The notes beneath the pieces were generated by a model. That model was not told where the DNA came from. It made no database searches and saw nothing but the letters and a program-made list of their open reading frames with translations. Positions 44,450 through 52,841 of a stretch of DNA of 64,000 nt are shown here, piece after piece. Every line of letters begins with the position of its first letter. The first letter of the stretch is position 1. The stretch comes from UBA953 sp046080425 (GTDB taxonomy: Bacteria; Verrucomicrobiota; Verrucomicrobiia; Opitutales; UBA953). Both the position numbers and the translations under genes were made by a program. Where the stretch lies: the NCBI GenBank assembly GCA_046080425.1, contig JBJTTY010000086.1:3141-67140 (forward strand), given 5' to 3'.

Positions 44450-45189
44450 GCCAGCCCATCCGCATCCTCCTCAACGGCGCCAAGGGCCGCATGGGCCTCG
44501 CCATCGCCCACGTGGCCGCGTCCGAGCAGGCCGTCATCGCCGCCGGCGTGGACCAGGGCGACAGCCTCGCCGCGCACATCGGCGCGGCCGACGTGGTCAT
44601 CGACTTCTCCTTCCACGCCGCGACCCTCGCGGTCGCGCAGCTCTGCGCCCAGCACAGGAAGCCGCTCGTCATCGGCACCACCGGCCACACCGCCGAGGAG
44701 AAGGCCGCGATCACCGCCGCCCTCAAGGGTCTCCCGGTCGTCTGGGCCGGCAACTATTCCGTGGGCGTCACGCTCCTCAACGCGCTCGTGCGCCAGGCCG
44801 CCCGCTCGCTCGCCGACGCCGGCCGCTGGGACGTCGAGGTGCTCGAGATGCACCACCGCCTCAAGAAGGACGCGCCCTCCGGCACCGCCGAGACGCTCCT
44901 CAGGATCCTGCTCGAAGAGCGCAAGCTCGCCAAGGAAGCCCTCAAGCACGGCCGCGAAGGCCTGGTCGGCGAACGCCCGCTCAACGAGATCGGCGTGCAC
45001 GCCATCCGCGGCGGCGACGTCGTGGGCGACCACACGGTCCTCTTCGCCGCCGAAGGTGAACGCCTCGAACTCACGCACAAGGCCTCGAACCGCGAGATCT
45101 TCGCGCGCGGCGCCATCCGCGCCGCCCGCTGGCTCAAGAGCCAGCCCGCCGGCCTCTACGGCATGGAAGACGTGCTGGGGCTGAAGTAA
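44446..45189 (+). CDS. dapB: 4-hydroxy-tetrahydrodipicolinate reductase
   Basis: Reduces the DapA product with NAD(P)H. 247 residues. N-terminal Rossmann fold with NGAKGRMGLAIA (about 9-20), VVIDFSFHAAT (about 50-60), IGTTGHTAEEK, the catalytic EMHHRLKKDAPSGTA (about 138-152; H-H and K) and HAIRGGDVVGDHTVLF. All catalytic residues are present. Start overlaps the dapA stop. Followed by an intergenic palindromic repeat before the convergent ruvA. Confidence 0.97.
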   Translation: MSQPIRILLNGAKGRMGLAIAHVAASEQAVIAAGVDQGDSLAAHIGAADVVIDFSFHAATLAVAQLCAQHRKPLVIGTTGHTAEEKAAITAALKGLPVVWAGNYSVGVTLLNALVRQAARSLADAGRWDVEVLEMHHRLKKDAPSGTAETLLRILLEERKLAKEALKHGREGLVGERPLNEIGVHAIRGGDVVGDHTVLFAAEGERLELTHKASNREIFARGAIRAARWLKSQPAGLYGMEDVLGLK

Positions 45190-45195
45190 TCGCAA

Positions 45196-45378
45196 GGGGA
45201 CAAGCTGGCACGGTAACACGTGGACAAGGGGACGACGCATCGTTGCCTTGGGTAGGGTCGGGAAATCAAAGTGAGCACCCTGCCCCCCATCCATTCAGTC
45301 CTCCACGCAACCCTCTACGCAGTCCTCCGTGAGCATGGGTCTCCCCTTATCCCCATGTCACCGTGCCCACGTGTCCCC
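45196..45378. repeat. Intergenic palindromic repeat unit R1
   Basis: Between convergent dapB and ruvA. Two 37-base arms (45196-45232 and 45342-45378) are inverted relative to each other with 30 of 37 matches. Between them is TGCCTTGGGTAGGG (45244-45257), shared exactly with the unit at 55 kb. GGCACGGTAACACGTGG and on to 45232 matches 25 of 26 bases of 55052-55077. Just beyond the right arm a GGGCGC/GCGCCC hairpin overlaps the end of ruvA. It may serve as a bidirectional transcription stop. Confidence 0.8.
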
Positions 45379-45391
45379 TCGCGAGGGCGCG

Positions 45392-45991
45392 TTAGCGCCC
45401 GAGCGCGGCCTTCACCAACTGATCGGCGGTGGCGCCAGGGCCGAGCTTCGCGAGCGCTGCGCGTACGCCCTTGTCAGCGTCGGGCGCCTTGAAGCCGAGC
45501 GCGACGAGCGCGGCCACGGCGTCAGAAGCGGCTGAAGGCGCGGAAACCTGCGACGGGATGGCGGCCGTCACGACGCCAGGACCTTCGAGTCCGACCTTGT
45601 CCTTGAGCTCGACGACGAGCCGCTCGGCGGTCTTCTTGCCGACGCCGGGGCATTGGGCCAGCAGTGCGACGTCGCCGCGGATGATCGCGTCCCGCAGGAT
45701 CGGCAGCGCGAGGCGGCTGAGGATGTTCAGCGCCATCTTGGGGCCGACGCCCGACACCTTCTCGACCAGCAGCCGGAAGAAGTCGCGCTCCTCGGCGACC
45801 GCGAAGCCGTAGAGGGCCTGACCGTCCTCACGGAAGACGTGGTGGATGAGCAGGCAGACCTCCGATCCGACCTTCGGGAGACGCTCCGCGGTGGTCACCG
45901 GGACGTTGACCTCATAGCCGACGCCCGAGGCCTCGATGACGACGCGCAGGACGCCGGCCTCGATGAGTTTGCCGCGGAGGGAGACGATCAT
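45392..45991 (-). CDS. ruvA: Holliday junction branch migration protein RuvA
   Basis: DNA-binding subunit of the RuvAB branch migration machine. 199 residues in the usual three domains: N-terminal OB fold (MIVSLRGKLIEAG... EASGVGYEVNVP), helix-hairpin-helix pair (VEKVSGVGPKMALNIL, about 80-95, and AQCPGVGKKTAERLVVELKDK, about 111-131), and a C-terminal RuvB-interacting helix bundle (DAVAALVALGFK...). ruvB and ruvC are not adjacent. Probably the last gene of an LptF/G - methyltransferase - ruvA run on this strand. Confidence 0.96.
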   Translation of the reverse strand: MIVSLRGKLIEAGVLRVVIEASGVGYEVNVPVTTAERLPKVGSEVCLLIHHVFREDGQALYGFAVAEERDFFRLLVEKVSGVGPKMALNILSRLALPILRDAIIRGDVALLAQCPGVGKKTAERLVVELKDKVGLEGPGVVTAAIPSQVSAPSAASDAVAALVALGFKAPDADKGVRAALAKLGPGATADQLVKAALGR

Positions 45992-46021
45992 GGTGGGATG
46001 AAAGCGGAAAAGGCCCGCTGG

Positions 46022-47176
46022 TTAAGCCCGAATCTCCACGATGAAGCCCTTCAGATAGCGGCTCTCCGGGAAGTTCAGCAGCACAGGATGGTCGGCCGGC
46101 TGGGACGTACGCTCCAGGATGACCGCCTCTCGGCGCGCGTCGGCGGCCGCCGCTTCGATGACCTCGAGGTACATCTCTTCCGAGACGCGGTGCGAACAGG
46201 AATAGGTCGCCAGGATGCCGCCCGGGGCGAGCAGACGGAGGGCGCGAAGATTCAGCTCCTTATAACCGCGAAGCGCGCCTTCGACGGCGTCCTTGCTGCG
46301 GGCGAAGGGCGGCGGGTCGAGCACGATGAGGTCGAACTCCGCCTCGCGGTGCTCGGTGAACCAGTCGAAGACGTTGGCGACCTCGAACGAGGCGCTGAGT
46401 CCGTTGCGTTCGGCGGCCGAGCGGGCGGCGGCGATGGCGTCTTCGGACTGGTCGAGGCCGAGCACGCTGGCCGCCCCCGCCTTAGCGCAGGCGAGGCCGA
46501 AGCCGCCCTGATTACAGAAAGCGTCGAGCGCGCGGCGGCCCTTGGCCAGCTTCGCGACATTCTGATGCTGATCGAGCTGATCGAGGTAGGTGCCGGTCTT
46601 CTGGCCGCCCATGAGGTCGATGAGCACCTGCACGCCGCCGACCTCCATCCAGGAAGGCTCAAGGGGCTTGCCCGAGACCGTGCGTATCTCCTGTCGCAGC
46701 CCTTCGAGCTTGCGCGTGGCGGCGTCGTTGCGGAGCACGATCTCGCGCGGCTTCAGCAGGCGCTGCAGGACGTCGATGACGGTGGCGAGGCGGCGGTCGA
46801 CCCCGCACGTCAGCGCCTGGATCGAGAGCAGCTCCTGATAACGGTCGACGACGAGTCCCGGCAGACTGTCGGCCTCGGACCACACCAGGCGGCAGACCGG
46901 ACGGTCGCCGCGACGCCGCACGGCCGCCGTGATCAGCTCCTCCAACAGCGGCCCGTCCAGGCTCAGAGGGCGGCGGGAATAGCGCCTCCAGGCGATCTGC
47001 GACTTCCCGTTCCAGAGACCGGCCCCGAGGCTCCGCCCCTTGGGGTCGGTGAGCTCGACGCAGTCGCCGTCCTGCGGAGGCGCGCCGGCCACCTCGACCT
47101 CTCCGAGGAAGGCCCAGGGATGCCCCTTCATGGCCCGCACGGGGCGGCCGGGGCGGATGCGGATGGCACGCAGCAT
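46022..47176 (-). CDS. Class I rRNA methyltransferase, RlmI-like (PUA + SAM domain)
   Basis: 384 residues. N-terminal PUA domain (RPVRAMKGHPWAFLGEV, LTDPKGRSLGAGLWNG), an RlmI-type linker with SLPGLVVDRYQELLSIQ (about 107-123), and a Rossmann methyltransferase with ALDAFCNQGGFGLACAKAGA (about 222-241), the catalytic loop LDPPPFARSK (about 287-296) and TYSCSHRVS (about 325-333, catalytic Cys). This layout matches enzymes forming 5-methylcytosine in 23S rRNA (C1962 in E. coli); the exact target is inferred. It lies 3 bases downstream of the LptF/G gene and 30 bases upstream of ruvA. Confidence 0.9.
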   Translation of the reverse strand: MLRAIRIRPGRPVRAMKGHPWAFLGEVEVAGAPPQDGDCVELTDPKGRSLGAGLWNGKSQIAWRRYSRRPLSLDGPLLEELITAAVRRRGDRPVCRLVWSEADSLPGLVVDRYQELLSIQALTCGVDRRLATVIDVLQRLLKPREIVLRNDAATRKLEGLRQEIRTVSGKPLEPSWMEVGGVQVLIDLMGGQKTGTYLDQLDQHQNVAKLAKGRRALDAFCNQGGFGLACAKAGAASVLGLDQSEDAIAAARSAAERNGLSASFEVANVFDWFTEHREAEFDLIVLDPPPFARSKDAVEGALRGYKELNLRALRLLAPGGILATYSCSHRVSEEMYLEVIEAAAADARREAVILERTSQPADHPVLLNFPESRYLKGFIVEIRA

Positions 47177-47179
47177 GAT

Positions 47180-48301
47180 TCAGTCGACGGCGCGCAGGCG
47201 CGGAAGGGCCCAGATCGCGACGAGGGTCGCCGGCAGCCAGGCCGCAAGCACGGGCGGAATGGCCCCGCTCTCTCCATAGGCTCGGCAGACGGAAGAGAGG
47301 AAGTAGAAGCTGAGAAAAAGTCCGAAGGTCTTGGCGACGCCCACCATCGGGCTCACGCGCCCCCCGGTCACGGAGAAGGGGATGGCCACGGCGATCACCA
47401 CCAGGCAGACCGCAGGCGCGCTGAGGATGGTGTGGTAGCGCATGACGTAAGCGGACTGGTGCGCGGTGCCCCGCTCGCCGGCGTGCTCGACGTAGCGCGA
47501 CACCTCACGGAAAGACAGCCGGTCGGGATCCTTGGCGGCGAGCACCATCACCTCGGGATCCTCGTCGAACTCCTCCGGCGTCAGCACCGTGAACTTGGGC
47601 TGGGCGACGAGCGAACCCGTGGCCGGATCGAAACGCAGGTCCCGGCCGTCGCGGAAAGTCCAGCGCCAGCGTCCCCCCGACACCTTGAATTCGGCGAAGC
47701 GGGCCGTGATGGTGCGCACCTCGCGCCCGGAGGAATCGAAACCGTGGACGGTGACTTCGAAGGCCTGTCCCGCGGTGACCCCCAGTCGGGCGATGAGCCA
47801 GAGCCGGCGCGCCCGGGCGTTCTCGAAGGAGACGAACTCGGCGTTGCCAGCCGTGGCCGCGACGACGCCCTGGGAGCGCAGCGCCCGGAACTGCTCGCGC
47901 TCGAGCAGTTCGCGCTCCGCCTCCATCGCGTCCGGCACGAGGAAGGCCCCGGCGAAGGCCAGCAGGGCGGCGGAGACGAACCCCACGGCCCAGAGCGGGG
48001 CGGTGAGCCTCCACATGCCCACCCCGGCGGCACGGATCGCGGCGAGCTCCGAGTTGCGGTTGAGCGAACCGAGCACGTAGATGACCGAAAGCAGCAGGGA
48101 GATCGGCACCAGGAGATGGACGCCTCCGAAGGAACGCAGGGCCAGGAACTCGAGCACGGTGATGACGTCCGAATCCCAGGCGAGGAAGTCCGGCGCGTAG
48201 TTGTAGAGGACCGAAAGGATCTGAATGCCGCCCAGCGCGACGAGGCATAGGGTGAACACCTTGGCCCACTCGGCGAGGAGGTATCGGTCCAGGAGGCGCA
48301 C
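47180..48301 (-). CDS. LptF/LptG family permease (lipopolysaccharide export)
   Basis: 373 residues from GTG 48301, giving the typical start (V/M)RLLDRYLLAEW. The family pattern of three N-terminal and three C-terminal membrane helices around a periplasmic beta-jellyroll domain is present, with NSELAAIRAAGVGMWRL (about 87-103) as the diagnostic cytoplasmic loop. LptF and LptG form the inner-membrane part of the LptB2FG exporter that passes LPS to the outer membrane. Only one of the pair is here, and I cannot say whether it is F or G. It implies a Gram-negative, LPS-bearing envelope. First gene of the minus-strand run. Confidence 0.9.
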   Translation of the reverse strand: MRLLDRYLLAEWAKVFTLCLVALGGIQILSVLYNYAPDFLAWDSDVITVLEFLALRSFGGVHLLVPISLLLSVIYVLGSLNRNSELAAIRAAGVGMWRLTAPLWAVGFVSAALLAFAGAFLVPDAMEAERELLEREQFRALRSQGVVAATAGNAEFVSFENARARRLWLIARLGVTAGQAFEVTVHGFDSSGREVRTITARFAEFKVSGGRWRWTFRDGRDLRFDPATGSLVAQPKFTVLTPEEFDEDPEVMVLAAKDPDRLSFREVSRYVEHAGERGTAHQSAYVMRYHTILSAPAVCLVVIAVAIPFSVTGGRVSPMVGVAKTFGLFLSFYFLSSVCRAYGESGAIPPVLAAWLPATLVAIWALPRLRAVD

Positions 48302-48410
48302 TGAACCCAAGCACACCCGCGGGCGGGGCTTCCAGCAACACCAAAGCCCCGTGGGGCCTGCGGTCCGAGGCCGCATGCGACGCGGCTATGCATGGATGCA
48401 ACGATTGCCT

Positions 48411-48467
48411 GTTGCAACCGTGCGGACGGACGGCTGATTAAGGCGTGGTCGGATAATCCATCCGACC
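48411..48467. promoter_or_regulatory. Candidate regulatory palindromes upstream of the second PSD1 operon
   Basis: The 219 bases between the divergent LptF/G and PSD1 genes contain no gene. A perfect 8-bp inverted repeat, GGTCGGAT / ATCCGACC with a 5-base spacer, is at 48447-48467, about 54 bases before the PSD1 start. The palindrome GTTGCAAC at 48411-48418 is also found at the edges of the AT-rich region serving the first PSD1 operon. These are operator candidates by position only. Confidence 0.4.
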
Positions 48468-48520
48468 GCCCCGCCTGCGACATACCCTAATCGCGGCACA
48501 ACCTGTAGAATGTCACCGTG

Positions 48521-51022
48521 ATGGCACGCTTCTCCACCGCCCTGCTCCTCTTGCTCACCGCCTCGGCCTCCGCCAAGCCGGTCGACTACAACGATGACGT
48601 GCGCCCGATCCTCTCGGAGAACTGCTTCTATTGCCACGGCCCCGACGGCAACAAACGCAAGGCGGACCTGAGGCTCGACGTGCGCGCCGTCGCGCTCGCG
48701 GAAAAGGCCTTCGTGCCCGGCGATCCGGACGCGAGCGAGCTGGTCAAACGCCTGCTGTCCAAGGATCCGGAGGAAGTCATGCCGCCGCCGGAGTCGCACC
48801 GCAAGGTGTCGCCTGAGCAGCGCGAGACCCTGCGCCGCTGGATTGCCGAAGGCGCCCAATACAGGGAACACTGGGCGTTCGTCGCCCCGGTGCGGCCCGC
48901 CGTGCCCGCGAACGGGGAGAAGCACCCCGTCGACGCCTTCGTGGCGGAGCGGCTCGCCCAGGCGGGCCTCAGGCTGTCGCCCGAAGCCTCCCGCGAGAAG
49001 CTGCTGCGCCGGCTCTCGCTCGACCTGATCGGGCTGCCGCCCACGCCGGAGGAGACGGCCGCGTTCGTCGCGGACGGCTCAGCTGACGCCTATGAAAGGC
49101 AGGTCGACCGCCTGCTGGCCTCACCGCACTACGGAGAACGCATGGCGCTGCCCTGGCTCGACGCCTCGCGCTACGCCGACAGCAACGGCTTCCAGCAGGA
49201 CGGCGATACGTTCCAATGGGTCTGGCGCGACTGGCTGGTGAAGAACCTCAACGCCGACAAGCCCTTCGACCGGCTCAGCACCGAGATGCTCGCCGGGGAT
49301 CTCCTGCCCGGCGCCGGACTGGAGGAGAAGATCGCCACGGCCTTCGTGCGCAACCACATCCTCAACGGCGAAGGCGGCAACATCGCCGAGGAGCAGCGTT
49401 TCAACAACCTCTTCGACCGGGTCGAGACCACCACCACGACCTGGCTGGGCATGACCGTGGCCTGCGCGCAGTGCCATGACCACAAGTACGACCCGGTCAC
49501 GCAGAAGGACTACTACCGCTGGCTCGACGCCTTCAACCGCGTGAAGGAACGCGGCACGCCCAGCGGCGGGCCGACCCAGAACGGCGGGCGCAGCCGGTTC
49601 CGCCTCGACGGCACGATGGTGGACGCGCCCTCGTCCGAACAGGCCGCCGAGCTGGCGCGGCTGCAGGCCGACTTCGACGCGCACAACAAGGATTTCTTCA
49701 CGCATCAGAACGCCGCCTTCGAAGCGTGGCTCGCCAAGCCGACCAAGGACAAGGGCATGCTGCCCAAGGAGCTGGAGGCGCTGCTCGCGCCCGACGTGAA
49801 GCGCAACGCCGCCCAGACCAAGCAGCTGCGCAATCACTACGAGAAGAACGTCTTCCCCGAGGACCGAAAGGGCATCGCGGCCTTCAAGAAGATCGACCGC
49901 GCCAAGATGCTGCTCGACGGCTACCGCGGCGACGTGCTGCCGCGCGTCATGGTGATGAGCGACGACCAGCCGCGCGAAAGCCACGTGCTGGACCGCGGCG
50001 CCTACCTCGCAAAGAAGGACAAGGTGACCTTTGACACGCCGGCGTTCCTGCCGCCGCTGCCCAAGGACGCCCCGAGAAACCGCCTCGGCCTGGCGCAGTG
50101 GCTGTTCCGCCCGGAGCACCCGCTGACCGCGCGCGTGCAGGTCAACCGCCAGTGGCAGCTGCTCTTCGGCCACGGCATCGTGCGCACCTCGGAGGACCTC
50201 GGCGTGCAGGCGGACCGGCCGACGCACCCGGAGCTGCTCGACTGGCTTGCAGTCGAGCTCCGCGAGAGCGGCTGGAGCCTGAAGCGGCTCCAGCGCCTGA
50301 TCGTGACCAGCCGCACCTACCGTCAATCCAGCCAGGTCACCCCGGAGGCGCTCGCCAAGGACCCGGACAACCGCCTGCTTTCCCGCGCCCCGCGCTTCCG
50401 CCTGCCCTCCCCGCTGCTCCGCGATGTCGCCCTGCGCGCCTCCGGTCTGCTCGCCCCGAAGATGGGCGGCGCGCCGGTCTATCCTTATCTTCCCGCCAAC
50501 CCCTGGGAGAGCCTGGCGATCGTCACCAAGGAGCGCGACTTCTCCTACCCGACGTCCCAAGGCGAGGACCTCTACCGTCGCTCGATCTACACCTTCTGGC
50601 GTCGCACCGTCGCGCCGGTGAACATGTTCGACGCCTCCGCGCGCCAGACCTGCCGCGTGCGCACGGCCGTGACCTCGTCGCCCCTGCACGCGCTCACGAC
50701 GCTCAACGACCCCACCTGGGTCGAGGCCTCCCGCAGGCTCGCCGAGCTCGCCATGAAGGCCTCGCCGGACGACGCGGGCCGCCTCGCCTTCGCCTTCCGC
50801 CGGGTGCTCGGCCGCGCGCCCGAGGGTCGTGAGCCGGCGCTGCTGCTCAAGCTGCTCGAAGGCCAGCGCAAGGCCTACGCCGCGGACGCCAAGGCCGCCG
50901 AGTCGCTCCTCACCATCGGAGCCAGCGAACGCGACCGCGCGCTGCCCGCCGCCGAACACGCCGCGCTGACCGCGGCCTGCCTCGCCGTCTTCAACCTCGA
51001 CGCCACCCTCACCCGCGAATGA
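48521..51022 (+). CDS. PSD1-type diheme protein (PSCyt1/DUF1549/DUF1553)
   Basis: 833 residues from ATG 48521 (a GTG 3 bases upstream is possible). Signal peptide (MARFSTALLLLLTASASA), heme domain with CFYCHGPDG (C35-H39) and distal EVMPPPESH, DUF1549 (about 130-340: LLRRLSLDLIGLPPTPEE, WLDASRYADSNGFQ, MLAGDLLPG, CAQCHDHKYDPVTQKDYY), and DUF1553 (about 510-800: LAQWLFRPEHPLTARVQVNRQWQLLFG, TSRTYRQSS, RRSIYTFWRRTVAP, VLGRAP). The more common domain order compared with its paralogue at 28241, which has extra Ig-like parts. Coupled to the DUF1501 gene by an ATGA overlap. Family function unknown; presumably periplasmic redox proteins. Confidence 0.94.
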   Translation: MARFSTALLLLLTASASAKPVDYNDDVRPILSENCFYCHGPDGNKRKADLRLDVRAVALAEKAFVPGDPDASELVKRLLSKDPEEVMPPPESHRKVSPEQRETLRRWIAEGAQYREHWAFVAPVRPAVPANGEKHPVDAFVAERLAQAGLRLSPEASREKLLRRLSLDLIGLPPTPEETAAFVADGSADAYERQVDRLLASPHYGERMALPWLDASRYADSNGFQQDGDTFQWVWRDWLVKNLNADKPFDRLSTEMLAGDLLPGAGLEEKIATAFVRNHILNGEGGNIAEEQRFNNLFDRVETTTTTWLGMTVACAQCHDHKYDPVTQKDYYRWLDAFNRVKERGTPSGGPTQNGGRSRFRLDGTMVDAPSSEQAAELARLQADFDAHNKDFFTHQNAAFEAWLAKPTKDKGMLPKELEALLAPDVKRNAAQTKQLRNHYEKNVFPEDRKGIAAFKKIDRAKMLLDGYRGDVLPRVMVMSDDQPRESHVLDRGAYLAKKDKVTFDTPAFLPPLPKDAPRNRLGLAQWLFRPEHPLTARVQVNRQWQLLFGHGIVRTSEDLGVQADRPTHPELLDWLAVELRESGWSLKRLQRLIVTSRTYRQSSQVTPEALAKDPDNRLLSRAPRFRLPSPLLRDVALRASGLLAPKMGGAPVYPYLPANPWESLAIVTKERDFSYPTSQGEDLYRRSIYTFWRRTVAPVNMFDASARQTCRVRTAVTSSPLHALTTLNDPTWVEASRRLAELAMKASPDDAGRLAFAFRRVLGRAPEGREPALLLKLLEGQRKAYAADAKAAESLLTIGASERDRALPAAEHAALTAACLAVFNLDATLTRE

Positions 51023-52491
51023 CCATGCATCCCCGCGACCTCTCCCCCGACGAAGTCCGCCTCTCGCTCACCCGGCGCAGCTTCCTGTCGGCGTCCGTCC
51101 AGGGCGTCGGCGCAGCCGCGCTCGCCTCGCTGCTCTCACGCGACCTGCTGGCCAAGGCGCCCGCTTCCGGAGCGATGCCGGGACTCCCGCACTTCGCGCC
51201 CAAGGCCAAGCGCATGATCTGCCTCTGGCAGGGCGGCGGGCCCTCGCATGTCGACCTCTTCGACCACAAGCCGACGCTGCAGAAGATGGCCGGCCAGGAC
51301 ATCCCGGCCTCCGTGCGCGGCGACACGCGCCTCTCGACCATGTCGAGCGGCTATTCGAAGTGGCCCTGCACGCCGGCCATCGCCCCCTACGCGCGCTACG
51401 GCAAGTCGGGCCTGGAGATGAGCACGATGCTGCCGTACACCGGCTCCATCGCCGACGACATCTGCGTCGTGCGCTCGATGAACACGGAGGCGGTGAACCA
51501 CGCGCCCGGCGTGACGTTCTTCATGACCGGCTCGCAGATCCCGGGACGCCCCGCCATGGGCGCCTGGCTCTCCTACGGGCTCGGCTCGATGACCGAGGAC
51601 CTCCCGGCCTACGTGGTCATGACCTCGGCGGACCGCAACAGGACCTGCGGGCAGCTGTTCTTCGAGCATTACTGGTCCAACGGCTTCCTGCCCGGCCGCC
51701 ATCAGGGCGTGCGCTTCCGCGGCGTGGGCGACCCCGTGCCCTACGTGGGCAATCCTCCCGGCGTCAGCCGCGAGGCGCGCCGCGCGATGCTCGACGGGCT
51801 GCAGGACATCAATCGCGAGCACTTCGGGCTCACCGGCGACCCGGAGATCGAGACGCGCATCTCCCAGTATGAGATGGCGTTCCGCATGCAGGCCTCGGTG
51901 CCCGGCCTGCTCGACTTCTCCGACGAGCCGAAGTCGGTGCTCGAGATGTACGGACCGGACGTGCTGACGCCCGGCACGTTTGCCAACAACTGCCTGATCG
52001 CCCGTCGTCTCGCCGAGCGCGGCGTGCGCTTCACCCAGCTCATGCATTCCGGCTGGGACCAGCACAACAACCTCACGACCGGCCAGCTGGCCGAGCAGTG
52101 CAAGGACACCGACCAGCCGAGCGCCGCGCTGGTCAAGGACCTCAAGCAGCGCGGCTTGCTCGACGACACTCTCGTGGTGTGGGGCGGCGAATTCGGGCGC
52201 ACGCCGTTCGGCCAGAACCAGCAGGGTCAGGGCTACAAGGGACGCGACCACTTCGGGCGCGCCTACTCCTGGTGGCTCGCCGGCGGCGGCGTGAAGGCCG
52301 GCCATCAGTACGGTCAGACGGACGACTTCGGCTGGAACATCACCAAGGACCCGGTGCACGTCCACGACATGCAGGCCACCATCATGCGCCTCTTCGGGAT
52401 CAACCACAAGGCCCTGACCTTCCGCTATCAAGGCCGCCAGTTCCGCCTCACGGACGTGCACGGGCACGCGGTGAAGGGCATTCTGGCCTGA
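51019..52491 (+). CDS. DUF1501 protein (exported, sulfatase-like fold)
   Basis: 490 residues. Twin-arginine signal LTRRSFLSASVQGVGAAALAS (motif TRRSFL, about 18-23). Family blocks: MICLWQGGGPSHVDLFDHKP (about 66-85), VRSMNTEAVNHAPGVTFFMTG (about 152-172), RFTQLMHSGWDQHNNL (about 337-352), VVWGGEFGRTPFGQN (about 387-401), GRDHFGRAYSWWLAGGGVK (about 408-426). ATGA overlap with the PSD1 gene. Compared with the paralogue at 33535 it is longer and belongs to the branch with the GGGPSHVDLFDHKP motif usually next to simple PSD1 genes. Confidence 0.95.
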   Translation: MTMHPRDLSPDEVRLSLTRRSFLSASVQGVGAAALASLLSRDLLAKAPASGAMPGLPHFAPKAKRMICLWQGGGPSHVDLFDHKPTLQKMAGQDIPASVRGDTRLSTMSSGYSKWPCTPAIAPYARYGKSGLEMSTMLPYTGSIADDICVVRSMNTEAVNHAPGVTFFMTGSQIPGRPAMGAWLSYGLGSMTEDLPAYVVMTSADRNRTCGQLFFEHYWSNGFLPGRHQGVRFRGVGDPVPYVGNPPGVSREARRAMLDGLQDINREHFGLTGDPEIETRISQYEMAFRMQASVPGLLDFSDEPKSVLEMYGPDVLTPGTFANNCLIARRLAERGVRFTQLMHSGWDQHNNLTTGQLAEQCKDTDQPSAALVKDLKQRGLLDDTLVVWGGEFGRTPFGQNQQGQGYKGRDHFGRAYSWWLAGGGVKAGHQYGQTDDFGWNITKDPVHVHDMQATIMRLFGINHKALTFRYQGRQFRLTDVHGHAVKGILA

Positions 52492-52581
52492 AAATCGCCC
52501 GAGGGGCCGTCCCGGGGCCTGCTTTTCCCCTTGCCCCCGGGGCGGGGCGGGCTTTGCTCCGACTTTCCAACCAACACGGTC

Positions 52582-52740
52582 ATGACCCAGCACAACAGCT
52601 TCAAGGCCAGCGCCGCCTCCTCGGGCGCCAAGCGCAACGTCCTCAAGCGCTTCGAACGCGTCGAACTGCTCAAGAAGCGCGGCGTCCTCAAGGACATCAA
52701 GCGTGTGACCAAGCTTCCGAAGACCAAGCCTGACGCCTGA
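52582..52740 (+). CDS. Small basic protein of the Chlamydiae/Verrucomicrobia type
   Basis: 52 residues: MTQHNSFKASAASSGAKRN, VLKRFERVELLKKRG and VLKDIKRVTKLPKTKP. This matches the small basic protein family (TIGR04137 as I recall) limited to Chlamydiae/Verrucomicrobia and suspected to be ribosome- or RNA-associated. About a quarter of the residues are Lys or Arg. A strong terminator follows 20 bases later, so it is a stand-alone, probably highly expressed gene. The ATG at 52582 fits the family; an earlier ATG in frame would add a non-conserved leader. It is the best taxonomic marker in the window. Confidence 0.9.
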   Translation: MTQHNSFKASAASSGAKRNVLKRFERVELLKKRGVLKDIKRVTKLPKTKPDA

Positions 52741-52760
52741 GTCCGGGTCGCCTTCTGCGA

Positions 52761-52793
52761 AAAAGCCCGCCCGGACCCCGGGCGGGCTTTTTT
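52761..52793 (+). terminator. Strong Rho-independent terminator after the small basic protein gene
   Basis: A perfect 14-bp stem, AAAAGCCCGCCCGG / CCGGGCGGGCTTTT, with a 3-base loop and six consecutive T. The A-tract/T-tract symmetry means it could also work on the minus strand. Confidence 0.95.
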
Positions 52794-52841
52794 CTTGGGC
52801 ACTGAGCCCTCGCCTCAACCTTCCACCCTCCCCACCCTCCC

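Noticed and set aside
45653..48250. An 865-codon open frame on the plus strand
   Set aside because: Antisense across ruvA, the methyltransferase and LptF/G genes; no domain and shadow-like composition.
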